A stretch of 64,000 bases of DNA from Anaeromyxobacter soli. GTDB taxonomy: Bacteria; Myxococcota; Myxococcia; Myxococcales; Anaeromyxobacteraceae. Location: assembly GCF_022808855.1 (NCBI RefSeq), contig NZ_JAKZLF010000008.1:17120-81119 (forward strand), given 5' to 3'. Within the stretch, counting starts at the first letter, position 1. Each line of letters begins with the position of its first letter. The notes under the pieces are model-generated. The model ran no database searches. It was not told the DNA's origin and worked only from the letters and a program-made list of their open reading frames with translations. This document shows positions 54,102-63,998 of the stretch, one piece after another. The position numbers and the translations under genes are program-made.

Positions 54102-55688
54102 ATGGCGGCGCGCGTGCTCGTGTCGGACGACCTCTCGCCGGAGGCGGTGAGGATCCTCCAGGCGGCAGGGCTGGACGTGGACGTGAGGGTGGGCCTCAGG
54201 CCCGAAGAGCTCGAGCGGATCATCGGCGACTACGACGGCCTCGCGGTGCGGAGCGCCACGAAGGTGACCGCGCGCCTGCTCGAGAAGGCCGCCCGGCTCA
54301 AGGTGATCGGGCGCGCCGGGGTCGGCGTCGACAACGTGGATCTCGCGGCGGCCACCCGCCGCGGCGTCGTGGTGATGAACACGCCCGGGGGCTCGTCGAT
54401 CACGGTGGCCGAGCTCGCGCTCGCCATGATCCTCGCCCTCTCGCGCCACGTGGCCGCCGCCACCGCCAGCGTGAAGGGTGGCAAGTGGGAGAAGAAGCGG
54501 TTCCAGGGCCACGAGCTCGCCGGCAGGACGCTCGGCGTCGTGGGCATCGGGAACATCGGCTCGGTCCTCGTCGAGCGGGCCCTCGCGATGCGCATGCGCG
54601 TCGTCGCGTTCGACCCCTTCATCTCGCCCGAGGCGGCCGCCAAGCTCGGCGCGTCGCTCGTGGACCTCGAGACCCTCTGGCGGGAGGCGGACGTCGTCTC
54701 GGTCCACGTGCCCCTCACCGAGAAGACGCGGAACCTCGTCGACGCGGCGGCGCTCGCCAAGATGAAGAAGGGCGCGATCCTCGTGAACTGCGCCCGGGGC
54801 GGCATCGTGGACGAGCGGGCGCTCGCCGAGGCGCTGCGCTCGGGACACCTCGCGGGCGCGGGGCTCGACGTCCTCGAGCAGGAGCCGCCGCCCGCCGATC
54901 ACCCGCTGCTCGCGCTCGAGAACGTGCTCCTCACGCCGCACATCGGCGCCTCGACCGAGGAGGCGCAGTCGGCGGTGGCCATCGCGGTCGCCGAGCAGCT
55001 CTCGGACTACCTGGTGCGGGGCGTCGTGCGGAACGCCGTGAACGCGCCGGGGCTGCCGCCGGAGATGATGGAGCAGCTCGCGCCGTACCTGCCGCTCGCG
55101 GAGAAGCTCGGCGCGCTCGCGGCGCAGCTCGCGCCGCCGGGCCCGACCGAGGTCGCGGTGGAGGTCGCCGGCGAGCTCGCCTCGGTGCCGCTCCGCCCGC
55201 TCGTCGCGCGCGCGCTCGCCGGCATCCTGCGGCCGTTCCTCGACACGCCGGTGAACGAGGTGAGCGCCCCGGCCATCGCGCGGGAGCGCGGGCTCGCGGT
55301 GCGGGAGACGCGCTCGGCCGAGCCGCACGACTACGCGAGCCTGGTGACCGTCACGGTCCGCGGCGCGGGCGGCGAGGCCCAGGTCGCCGGGACGGTGTAC
55401 GGGAAGCGGGACGCGCGCATCGTGCGGGTGAACGCGTTCCGGGTCGAGGCGGTGCCGGACGGGCAGGTGATCCTCTGCGAGAACGACGACGCGCCCGGCG
55501 TCTTCGGCAGCCTCGGCACGACGCTCGGCGCCGCGGGCGTGAACATCGCCCGCATCTCGCTCTCGCGCGTGGAGGATCGCTCGCGGGCCTTCGCCTTCCT
55601 CAACGTGGACTCCGCGCCGTCGCCGGAGCTCCTCGAGCGGCTGCGCCGCCTGCCTCACGTCCGGTCGGTCCAGGCGATCTCGCTCTAG
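54102..55688 (+). CDS. serA: D-3-phosphoglycerate dehydrogenase SerA (long form)
   Basis: 528 aa. The catalytic domain has IGRAGVGVDNVDLAAATRRG, the NAD motif GVVGIGNIGS, NCARGGIVDERAL, VLEQEPPP and LLTPHIGASTEEAQ; then the allosteric substrate-binding domain and a C-terminal ACT domain (ENDDAPGVFGSLGTTLGAAGVNIARISLSR) bind serine for feedback inhibition. It makes 3-phosphohydroxypyruvate for serine synthesis, upstream of glycine and one-carbon flow. The ATG at 54102 is preferred to GTG at 54099. Confidence 0.97.
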   Translation: MAARVLVSDDLSPEAVRILQAAGLDVDVRVGLRPEELERIIGDYDGLAVRSATKVTARLLEKAARLKVIGRAGVGVDNVDLAAATRRGVVVMNTPGGSSITVAELALAMILALSRHVAAATASVKGGKWEKKRFQGHELAGRTLGVVGIGNIGSVLVERALAMRMRVVAFDPFISPEAAAKLGASLVDLETLWREADVVSVHVPLTEKTRNLVDAAALAKMKKGAILVNCARGGIVDERALAEALRSGHLAGAGLDVLEQEPPPADHPLLALENVLLTPHIGASTEEAQSAVAIAVAEQLSDYLVRGVVRNAVNAPGLPPEMMEQLAPYLPLAEKLGALAAQLAPPGPTEVAVEVAGELASVPLRPLVARALAGILRPFLDTPVNEVSAPAIARERGLAVRETRSAEPHDYASLVTVTVRGAGGEAQVAGTVYGKRDARIVRVNAFRVEAVPDGQVILCENDDAPGVFGSLGTTLGAAGVNIARISLSRVEDRSRAFAFLNVDSAPSPELLERLRRLPHVRSVQAISL

Positions 55689-55767
55689 GCGCGGTCGCGC
55701 CGGCGCTCCAGCGGGCGCGTGGCGGCGATCCGGGCCGGCGATCCGCGCGGCCCGCGGGCGATCCCCT

Positions 55768-55795
55768 TTCGCGTCCGGACCGGGGCGGATAGAGT
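55768..55795 (+). promoter_or_regulatory. Candidate hisZ promoter
   Basis: TTCGCG (55768-55773) and TAGAGT (55790-55795), 16 bp apart, with the -10 ending 8 nt before the ATG. The same TTCGCG-16-TANNNT form occurs at slyD. Confidence 0.4.
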
Positions 55796-55803
55796 CGCGC
55801 GCG

Positions 55804-56832
55804 ATGCTCGACCTCTCGCTCCCGTCCGGCCTGCGCGACCTCCTCCCCGATCACTCGGCGCACCTCGCCGAGCTGTCCGCGAAGCTCCAGGAGGTGTTCT
55901 CGCGCTTCGGCTACCGGCGCGTGTTCCTGCCCACGCTCGAGCGGCTCGACGTGGTGGAGCGCGGGCTCTCGGCCGCGGCGCTCGCGGACGTCATGAAGTT
56001 CGTCGAGCCCGGCTCCGGAGAGGTCGTCGCCATCCGGCCTGACATCACGCCGCAGATCGCGCGGCTGTACGCGGCGCGCCCGGACGCGCTGCCGTCGCCG
56101 GCGCGGCTCTGCTACGACGGCCCGGTGCTGCGCGCCCGCGAGGCGCGGGCGGGCCGTCCCCGCGAGGTCTACCAGGCCGGCGTCGAGCTGCTCGGCGCGG
56201 GCGGGCCGTCCGCGGACGCGGAGGCGCTCGTGGTGCTGGCGCGCGCGCTCGAGCGGGTGGGGCTCGGCGCCGCCGTGCTGGAGGTCGGCCACGCACGCTT
56301 CGCGCACGCGGTGATCGACGGGGCGGGGCTCGCGCCGAAGGGCCGCGCCGCCGCGTGGGAGGCGCTCTCCCGCAAGGACGAGGACGCGCTCGCCGCGCTC
56401 GCGAAGAAGGGCCGCGGCGAGGCCGCCGCCCGCGCGGCGCTCCCGGAGCTCGCGACGCTGTACGGCGACGGCGCGCTCTCCCGCGCCCGCAAGCTCGTGC
56501 GCGACGTCCCCGGCGCCGCCACGTCGCTCGGCCAGGTCGAGGCGGCGCTCAGGATCGCCCGGCGCCGAGGGGTCAAGGACGTCTCGGTGGACCTCGGGGA
56601 GACGCGTGGCCTCGGGTACTACACCGGCATCACCTTCGCCGGCTACGCGCCGGGGGCGGGGAGCGCGGTCGCGGCGGGCGGCCGTTACGACGAGCTCCTC
56701 GAGCGCTTCGGCCGGCCCGGGCCGGCGATCGGCTTCGCCGTCGACCTCGAGTTCGCGACCCAGGCGCTCGAGCGTGCCAACGGCCGGGCGGGCGAGCGCA
56801 CCGCGCGGTCCCGCCGCAGCCGTCCGCGCTAG
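55804..56832 (+). CDS. hisZ: ATP phosphoribosyltransferase regulatory subunit HisZ
   Basis: 342 aa, histidyl-tRNA synthetase-like: LPSGLRDLLPDHSAHLAEL, FGYRRVFLPTLERLD, RPDITPQIARLYAAR, LCYDGPVLRAREARAGRPREVYQAGVELLG and GGRYDELLERFGRPGPAIGFAVDLE. It lacks the HisRS anticodon-binding domain (which would bring it to about 420 aa), as expected for HisZ, the partner of short HisG. It is followed 93 bp later by purA, an arrangement common in proteobacteria. Confidence 0.93.
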   Translation: MLDLSLPSGLRDLLPDHSAHLAELSAKLQEVFSRFGYRRVFLPTLERLDVVERGLSAAALADVMKFVEPGSGEVVAIRPDITPQIARLYAARPDALPSPARLCYDGPVLRAREARAGRPREVYQAGVELLGAGGPSADAEALVVLARALERVGLGAAVLEVGHARFAHAVIDGAGLAPKGRAAAWEALSRKDEDALAALAKKGRGEAAARAALPELATLYGDGALSRARKLVRDVPGAATSLGQVEAALRIARRRGVKDVSVDLGETRGLGYYTGITFAGYAPGAGSAVAAGGRYDELLERFGRPGPAIGFAVDLEFATQALERANGRAGERTARSRRSRPR

Positions 56833-58221
<1,389 letters not shown>

Positions 58222-58231
58222 CCTCGGCGCA

Positions 58232-58261
58232 CGCGGTGGGCGCGTCCCCGCGCCCGCCGCG
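58232..58261 (+). terminator. Terminator-like hairpin after purA
   Basis: A 13-bp stem with one G-U pair (58232-58244 with 58249-58261) and tetraloop TCCC, 10 nt after the purA stop. The following bases include CTCTT, a weak U-tract. Confidence 0.5.
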
Positions 58262-58396
58262 CACCTCTTCCGCGTTCCACGCACAGCGGCGCCATCTCGG
58301 GCGCCGCCTCGCGCGGCGCCGCGGGCGGTCGCTTCGGCTCTGAGCGGTCGCGCCTCGAGCGCCGCCGCCTTCGCTGGTCGTGCGCTCGGGCGTATC

Positions 58397-59755
58397 ATGC
58401 GCGCCATGCGCGCTCTCGCCCTGTTCGCAGTCCTCCAGGCCGCTCCGGCGCTCGCGCTCGCGCAGGGGGCGCCCGGGACGGCGCCCTCGAGCGGCGCGCG
58501 CCCGGTCGTGCAGAGCGCGGGCGCGAGCCCCGCGGCTCCTCCGTCGAGCGTGACGGGCGTGACGGCCGCCCCGGCTCCCGGCACGACGACCGTGACCGCC
58601 GCTCCGAGCTCTCCTCAGCCGTCGACCGCGGCCCCGACCGCCACCGCGACTCCGACCGCCGCGAGCCCGACCCCGGCCGCGACGGCGAACCCGGCCGCGA
58701 CCGCGACCGCGAGTCCGGCCCCGACCGCGACGGCCAGCCCGGTCGTGACCGCGAGTCCGGCCCAGACGCCGCCCGCGAGCCCCGCCGCGACCCCGACCGC
58801 CGCTTCCGTTCCGGTCGCGCCCACGGCCGCCGTCGCGGAGCGGCTCGCGCAGGGCGATCGCGCCTTCGGGGCGGGTGACGTCCGCGGCGCGCTCTTCGCG
58901 TATCAAGACGCGGTCTACCTCCAGCCCGGGTACGTTTTCGCGCGCGTGAAGCTCGGGCGCGCCTACCTCGCGCTCCGCTACCCCGCGCAGGCCATCGCGC
59001 AGGGAGAGCTCGCGCTCGCGTCCGATCCGACCAGCGACGACGCGCGCAGGCTCCTCGAGGAGGCCCGCGCCGCCCGGGTCCCGGCGCCCGCCCTTTCGGC
59101 CTCCCCGACGCCGCAGCCCGCGGCTGCGGCGCCCGCTGCACCCGCTGCGGCCGCTGCGCCCGCGATCGGCGCGCCCACCGCCGCCATTCCGGCGGGAGCG
59201 ACGGTCGTCGTCGTGATGCCGGCGGGCGTGGCGCCCGGAACGACGATCGCCGTGCCTTCCGCGGCCCCCGCGGCCCCCGCGGCCGCTCCGGCCCCGGCGG
59301 GGACCCAGCCACGCACCTACCGTCTCACGCCCGAGCCGTACGACGCTCCTGCGCCCCTCCCTGCGGCGCCGGCGCAGGCCGGCGGGCCCACCGCCGCGCA
59401 GCGCTACCGCAGCGCGCTCGACCTCGTCGCGCGCCGCGAGTACGGCGCGGCGATCGCGCTCCTCGACGACGCGATCGCGCTCGATCCGCGGCTCGCCGTC
59501 GCATACACGGCCCGTGCGAGCGCGAAGTTCGGCCAGAGACGGTTCCGCGAGGCGGCCGACGACTACAAGGCTGCGCTCGGCCTCGACCCGGCCCTCGGGA
59601 CTCCGCTGTACGGCCTCGCCGAGTGCTACCGGCTCCTCGGCGACCCGCTCGCGGGCGAGCTGTACCGCCGTTACTCGAATAGCCACGCCCGGGACGTGCG
59701 CGAGGAGCTTCGGTCGGTCGCGCGCGCCCGCGCAGACGAGCTCTCCGGCCGCTGA
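58397..59755 (+). CDS. TPR repeat exported protein
   Basis: 452 aa with a signal peptide (LALFAVLQAAPALALA) and an 85-residue Thr/Ala/Pro disordered region. Two TPR clusters are present: about 145-215 (GDRAFGAGDVRGALFAYQDAVYLQPGYVFARVKLGRAYLALR) and about 335-440 (ALDLVARREYGAAIALLDDAIALDPRLAVAYTARASAKFGQRRFREAADDYKAALGLD), separated by another Pro/Ala linker. It probably mediates protein contacts in the periplasm. No partner is encoded nearby. ATG at 58406 is an alternative start. Confidence 0.72.
   Translation: MRAMRALALFAVLQAAPALALAQGAPGTAPSSGARPVVQSAGASPAAPPSSVTGVTAAPAPGTTTVTAAPSSPQPSTAAPTATATPTAASPTPAATANPAATATASPAPTATASPVVTASPAQTPPASPAATPTAASVPVAPTAAVAERLAQGDRAFGAGDVRGALFAYQDAVYLQPGYVFARVKLGRAYLALRYPAQAIAQGELALASDPTSDDARRLLEEARAARVPAPALSASPTPQPAAAAPAAPAAAAAPAIGAPTAAIPAGATVVVVMPAGVAPGTTIAVPSAAPAAPAAAPAPAGTQPRTYRLTPEPYDAPAPLPAAPAQAGGPTAAQRYRSALDLVARREYGAAIALLDDAIALDPRLAVAYTARASAKFGQRRFREAADDYKAALGLDPALGTPLYGLAECYRLLGDPLAGELYRRYSNSHARDVREELRSVARARADELSGR
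58640..58800 (+). repeat. Degenerate hexamer repeat in TPR gene
   Basis: Repeats based on CCGCGACC/CGAGTCC/CCGACC encode the Ala-Thr-Pro linker. It resembles the array in the pseudokinase linker (4507-4579). Confidence 0.5.
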
Positions 59756-59759
59756 TCCT

Positions 59760-59794
59760 GGAGGCGCGGCCCCCTCGGCCGCGCGGCCGCCTCC
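59760..59794 (+). terminator. Two-stem hairpin after TPR gene
   Basis: Inner 6-bp stem (59766-59771 with 59777-59782) nested in an outer 6-bp stem (59760-59765 with 59789-59794), 4 nt after the stop codon. Confidence 0.4.
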
Positions 59795-59913
59795 GCCCCC
59801 GCGCGGAGGGCGGTCGCGTGCCGCGCACGAGCGCTCGGGTCGCCCGGGCCCGGCCCCAATCGTACCGCGCCGCCCGTCTGGCCCACCTCCGTGGGCGGCC
59901 GTACACTTGGGGC

Positions 59914-60333
59914 ATGGAGGCGGCGCGGATCTACAAGACGCGCCTGCCGCTCCGGATCGCGGTCGCCACGGCGGGCACGTTCTGGTTCGGCGTGCTCGTC
60001 GTGCTCCTCGGCGCCCCGGGCGCGGAGCCGCGCGCCGTGCTCGGCGCGACGCTGTTCCTCGCCTTCTTCGCGGTGTTCACCGTCCTCTACGCCCGGACGT
60101 CCATCACCGTGACGGACGACGGCATCGTGGCCGCGACGCCCTTCAGCCGTCGGCCCGTGCGCTACGAGGAGATCCGCGAGATCATCGTGCAGGACGGGCT
60201 CGGCGGGCGCGTCTACGCCCTGTTCACGCAGCGCGGGCGCGTGCAGTTCACGAGCCTCTTCGCTCGCCACCGCGAGCTGTTCGAGCTGCTCCTCGAGCGG
60301 GCGGACCTCTCGCCGCAGCGGCTCCGGCGCTGA
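59914..60333 (+). CDS. PH-domain-like membrane protein
   Basis: 139 aa with two membrane helices (about 12-33 and 42-58), then a bacterial PH-type beta domain (about 60-125: YARTSITVTDDGIVAATPFSRRPVRYEEIREIIVQDG...VYALFTQRGRVQFTS). TITVTDDGI and the small-residue spacing fit DUF304/bPH2-like proteins. Its role is unknown. A TACACT box (59902-59907) ends 6 nt before the ATG with no Shine-Dalgarno. Its stop lies 3 bp from that of the opposing FHA gene. Confidence 0.65.
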   Translation: MEAARIYKTRLPLRIAVATAGTFWFGVLVVLLGAPGAEPRAVLGATLFLAFFAVFTVLYARTSITVTDDGIVAATPFSRRPVRYEEIREIIVQDGLGGRVYALFTQRGRVQFTSLFARHRELFELLLERADLSPQRLRR

Positions 60334-60336
60334 ACC

Positions 60337-61110
60337 TCACGATGAGGACGCGAGCGCCAGCGCCGCGGCGGAGAGGCCGAGGAGCGCCGCGGCGGTGAGG
60401 TGCGCGAGGGGGAGCCGAGGCGCCCTTCGGCCGGGCGCGTCGGCCGAAGCGGGGAGCGCGGCGCACGTGCGCGCGCCCGGGTGGACGAAGACGAGCGTCG
60501 TGTCTCCGACCGTGAGCTCGTCGCCGTCGCGGAGCGCGCAGGGCAGGCGCTCGAGCCGCATGCCATTCACCCGCAGGCCGTTCTTGGAGCCGAGATCCTC
60601 GATGAAGGCGCCCTCCGCGTCGAGGCGCAGCCGCGCGTGACGGCGCGACGCCTGGGCGTCCCGGACGCGGATGTCGGCCGCGCGCCCGCGCCCCAGGACC
60701 TGCTCGGCGCCGAGCGGGTGCCGCGCCCCGGCCTCGGGCCCGGTGACGACGACGAGGTGCACGCCGCCGATCGGCGCCTCCGGGCTCGCCGACGCATCCC
60801 GGAGCAGCGCCGCCGCGGCGACGCGGGTGCCCTCCGCGGCGACGGCGGCGGGGAGGGCGATGCGGTGGCCCCCGAGCTCGACCGACTCGCCGGAGCGGAG
60901 CAGGCGGCGCGCGCCCGCAGGCAGGGGCCGCCCCGCCGCGCGAGCGCCCGACACGCACGCCTCCACCACCAGGCCGGCCGCGCACGGCAGGAGGCGGAGC
61001 GCGCAGGGGGGAGCGCCAGGCAGCGGGAGGTCGTCGGCGCGCGAGCCGCCGGCGGTCGCGGGGGAGGAGAGGTCGCGCCGCTCGGGGTCGGCACCGGCGC
61101 ACTGGAGCAT
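60337..61110 (-). CDS. FHA domain membrane protein
   Basis: About 257 aa. An FHA domain lies at about 125-215: HPLGAEQVLGRGRAADIRVRDAQASRRHARLRL, EDLGSKNGLRVNGMRL and LRDGDELTVGDTTLVF, with the phosphothreonine-binding Arg, Ser-Arg-Arg-His and Asn residues preserved. The C-terminal helix (LAHLTAAALLGLSAAALALA) anchors it. It binds a phosphothreonine-bearing partner of a Ser/Thr kinase pathway. The N-terminal half is Cys/Pro-rich and unrecognised. GTG at 61125 is an alternative start. Confidence 0.82.
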   Translation of the reverse strand: MLQCAGADPERRDLSSPATAGGSRADDLPLPGAPPCALRLLPCAAGLVVEACVSGARAAGRPLPAGARRLLRSGESVELGGHRIALPAAVAAEGTRVAAAALLRDASASPEAPIGGVHLVVVTGPEAGARHPLGAEQVLGRGRAADIRVRDAQASRRHARLRLDAEGAFIEDLGSKNGLRVNGMRLERLPCALRDGDELTVGDTTLVFVHPGARTCAALPASADAPGRRAPRLPLAHLTAAALLGLSAAALALASSS

Positions 61111-61264
61111 GAGCGTCTGTCGCACGAGGCCATGGGATCCAGCGCCCGTGCCAGCGGGGACCGAGCACGGGCCATGAGATCTCGCGAGGTTGGACGGGCG
61201 GCCTGGCTGAGGGGGTCCGCCGCGCGGCCCGGCCGGCACCGCGCGCGCCCTATAGCGGGCAGCG

Positions 61265-61549
61265 CTATCCGGAGTCGGAGCCGACGTGCCAGCGGCTCTC
61301 GGCCCGCGAGCGCTCGGAAGGATCGCCCTCGAAGCGCAGGTAGCCGTTCAGCTCCAGGGTGTCCACGAGCGTCTCGGCCTCGAACTCGCCGATGCCGAGC
61401 TCGTGCACCAGGACGTCCCGGAAGTAGCTCCGGCCGCGGAGGTATCCGACGGGAGGCTCGGTCGGGGGGATGTGACGGCGAATCCGCTCGGCGACGTCGG
61501 CCAGGTCGAAGTCCTCGATGCCCACAGGCAACCCTAGGGGCGCTCCCAT
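61265..61549 (-). CDS. Small conserved-looking protein, unknown function
   Basis: 94 aa beginning MGAPLGLPVGIEDFDLADVAERIRR. The sequence is well balanced and acidic (GRSYFRDVLVHELGIGEFEAETLVDTLELNGYLRFEGDP), looks like a compact helical domain, and overlaps the comEC end by 16 bp. I recognise no family. Its position directly behind comEC and its ATGG start in the comEC tail suggest translational coupling. Confidence 0.7.
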   Translation of the reverse strand: MGAPLGLPVGIEDFDLADVAERIRRHIPPTEPPVGYLRGRSYFRDVLVHELGIGEFEAETLVDTLELNGYLRFEGDPSERSRAESRWHVGSDSG

Positions 61550-63891
61550 AGGATCGCCAGGGGGTCGAGGGCGGCCGAAGCGGGCACGCGGGTGACGCGG
61601 CGCCCGTCCGAGAGCAGCCGGACCGCCCCCTCCTCGTCCGTCCGGAGCACTGCGGCGCCCGCCGCGCGCCAGCGCTCCACCGCCTCGGCATGGGGGAAGC
61701 CGAAGCGGTTGTCCCGGCCGAGGCTCACGACGGCGAGCGCCGGGCGCACCGCCCGGACGAACGCCTCGCTCGAGGACGTCCGGCTGCCGTGGTGCGGCAC
61801 CTTCACGACGTCGGCCCGGAGCCCTCCCCTCGAGAGCGCTGCGGCCTCTCCCGCGTGCTCGACGTCGCCGGGGAACAGGAACGCGGTCGTGCCGTACCCG
61901 ACGCGCAGCACGACCGAGGCGTCGTTCGCGCCGAGCCCTTCGCGGTCCCCGCCCAGCACGTCGAAGCGGACGCCGGCCCGCTCCCATCCGTCGCCGGGGG
62001 CCAGGGGAACCGGCGCCAGCGCCGCGAGCACGCGCGCCACCTCGCCCTCGGCGGGAGCGCCGTTCGAGAACACGAGGTCGATCGGGAACGCGCCCGCGAC
62101 GGCGGCGAGGCCGAGGGCGTGGTCGGGGTGCGGGTGCGAGACGAAGACGGCGGCGAGGCGGGTGACCCCCAGATCGCGGAGGAGGGGGACGACGTCGCGC
62201 GCGCCGGGATCCGCGCCGCCGTCCGGCGCGCCGCCGGCGTCCACCAGCACGGCGCTGCCGTCCGGGAGCCGCAGGAGCGCCGCGTCCCCCTGGCCCACCG
62301 AGAGGAACAGGACCTCGAGCCCGCCGCGCGCCTCGGCCGCGGCGGCGCGCAGGTGGGCCGGGGCGAGGAGCGCGGCGACCGCGGCGAGCGCAGCCGCGAG
62401 CCGGCGCGCGCCGCGCGCGCGGGTGGCGACGAGCGCCGCCACGTAGAACGCCACGACGCCGGCGAGCCCCGGCGAGCCGACGCCGACCACCGCGAGCCGG
62501 GGCGCCGCGGCTGCGTCCGAGACGGCGAGGAGCGCGGTCGCCAGCGGGCGCGCCGCGACGAGGGCGAGCGCTCCGAGCGCGGGGGCGGCCGCCGCGCCGA
62601 CCGCAGCGATCGTGGCCGCGATCGTGAGCGCCGAGCCGATGGGCACGGCGGCGACGTTGGCGAGGAGCCCGAGCACGGGGAGCTGGCGGAAGTGAAAGGC
62701 GAGCACCGGCGCGGCGGCGAGCGACGCGGCGACGCTCGCGCAGGCCCCCGCGACGACGGGCTCGAGGAGGCGCGCCCGCCAGGTGCCGGCGCGCGGCCGC
62801 TCGAGCGGGAGCGCGCGGCGGAGAGGCCCGGCCCAGGCGACGAGGCCTGCGACCGCCGCGAACGAGAGCTGCAGCGAGACGTCGAGCGCTCCGCCCGGAT
62901 CCGCGGCGAGGAGCGCGATCGCGGCGAGCGCGAGGGTGTTCGCGCCGCCGGGCTCGCGGTGGAGCGCGGTGCCGGCGAGGATCACCGTCGCCGCGACCGC
63001 CGCGCGCAGCACGGGCGAGCCGGCACCGGTGGCGATCGCGTAGACGAGCGCGACCGGGAGGGCGATCGCGGCGGCGATCCTGCGCGGGTCGGCCCGCTCG
63101 GCGAGCGCGTCCGCGCGCAGGAGGAGAGCGCGCAGCAGCCGCTCGAGCCCGAACGCGACCACCACGAGGTGCATGCCCGAGACGGCCAGGACGTGGGCGA
63201 GCCCGCTGCGGGCGAACGAGGTGCTCGTCTCCGGATCGAGCCCGCCCCGATCCCCCGCGCCGATGGCGCGCACGACCCCGGCCTCGCGGGCCGGCAGCGC
63301 ACGCGTCGCCTCCTCCGCGAGCCGCTCGCGGCCGCGCTCGAGCCAGCTCGGCGCGCGCGCGGGACGGGTCCGGATCGCCGGGCCGGTCGCGAGCGCCTGG
63401 TGCGCGATGCCGCTCGCCGCGAGCCGCGCGCGCACGTCGCGCCCGCCGGGGTTGCGGGCCTCGGGGGGAACCCGGAGCACCGCCCGCAGCCGCACCTCGT
63501 CGCCCAGGCCGAGCGGCCAGGGCGCCTGCGCGGCGAGCACCTCCAGCGGGCGGCCCTCCGGGGCGCGGAGCCGGAAGCGGACGCGGTCGCCGAGGGACTC
63601 CGGAACCGAGACGATCCGGCCCTCGAGCGGCGCCGGCCGCGGCGGACCCGAGGAGAGGCCCCGATCGCCTCGGGAGTCGCGAGCACGCGCCGTTCCCTCT
63701 CCGGCGGCCGTGAGCGCACGCTCGGCTGCCCACCAGCCGGCCACGGCGAAGGCCGCGGGCGCGAGCGGCGGGGACGCCCCGAGGAGCAGGAGTGGGGCAG
63801 AGGCGGCCGGGAGGCGAGCGCCGTGGAGGCCGAGGGCCACTCCGGCGACGAGGCCGAGCGCCGGCGCGACGAGGGGATCCCGGCGGGTCAA
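61534..63891 (-). CDS. comEC: ComEC/Rec2 DNA uptake channel protein
   Basis: About 785 aa. The N-terminal membrane-inserted part is followed by a competence domain with at least nine helices (SGLAHVLAVSGMHLVVVAF is the signature, about 225-245), then a metallo-beta-lactamase-like domain (about 510-760) with SVGQGDAALLRLP, VSHPHPDHALG and VPHHGSRTSS. It transports single-stranded DNA across the inner membrane in transformation. TTG at 63891 has GAGGGG 4 nt upstream; an earlier TTG at 63912 would add 7 residues. Other competence genes are not in the window. Confidence 0.92.
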   Translation of the reverse strand: MTRRDPLVAPALGLVAGVALGLHGARLPAASAPLLLLGASPPLAPAAFAVAGWWAAERALTAAGEGTARARDSRGDRGLSSGPPRPAPLEGRIVSVPESLGDRVRFRLRAPEGRPLEVLAAQAPWPLGLGDEVRLRAVLRVPPEARNPGGRDVRARLAASGIAHQALATGPAIRTRPARAPSWLERGRERLAEEATRALPAREAGVVRAIGAGDRGGLDPETSTSFARSGLAHVLAVSGMHLVVVAFGLERLLRALLLRADALAERADPRRIAAAIALPVALVYAIATGAGSPVLRAAVAATVILAGTALHREPGGANTLALAAIALLAADPGGALDVSLQLSFAAVAGLVAWAGPLRRALPLERPRAGTWRARLLEPVVAGACASVAASLAAAPVLAFHFRQLPVLGLLANVAAVPIGSALTIAATIAAVGAAAAPALGALALVAARPLATALLAVSDAAAAPRLAVVGVGSPGLAGVVAFYVAALVATRARGARRLAAALAAVAALLAPAHLRAAAAEARGGLEVLFLSVGQGDAALLRLPDGSAVLVDAGGAPDGGADPGARDVVPLLRDLGVTRLAAVFVSHPHPDHALGLAAVAGAFPIDLVFSNGAPAEGEVARVLAALAPVPLAPGDGWERAGVRFDVLGGDREGLGANDASVVLRVGYGTTAFLFPGDVEHAGEAAALSRGGLRADVVKVPHHGSRTSSSEAFVRAVRPALAVVSLGRDNRFGFPHAEAVERWRAAGAAVLRTDEEGAVRLLSDGRRVTRVPASAALDPLAILWERP

Positions 63892-63961
63892 CGGACCCCT
63901 CGGGACCCCCAAACGGGAGGCACGCGAAGAAATCCGATTTCCGTAGTGTTATTGAGCGGAA

Positions 63962-63998
63962 CGGGAGCTTGTGATAGCCTCCCGCGATCAAGCTCCCG
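63962..63998. promoter_or_regulatory. Inverted repeat and candidate promoter at window end
   Basis: A perfect 10-bp inverted repeat CGGGAGCTTG/CAAGCTCCCG (63962-63971 with 63989-63998) is separated by 17 bp. On the + strand TTGAGC (63952-63957), 17 bp, TAGCCT (63975-63980) is a possible promoter with the repeat straddling its -10, so this is likely an operator for a gene beyond the window. It may also be a hairpin in the leader. Confidence 0.45.
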
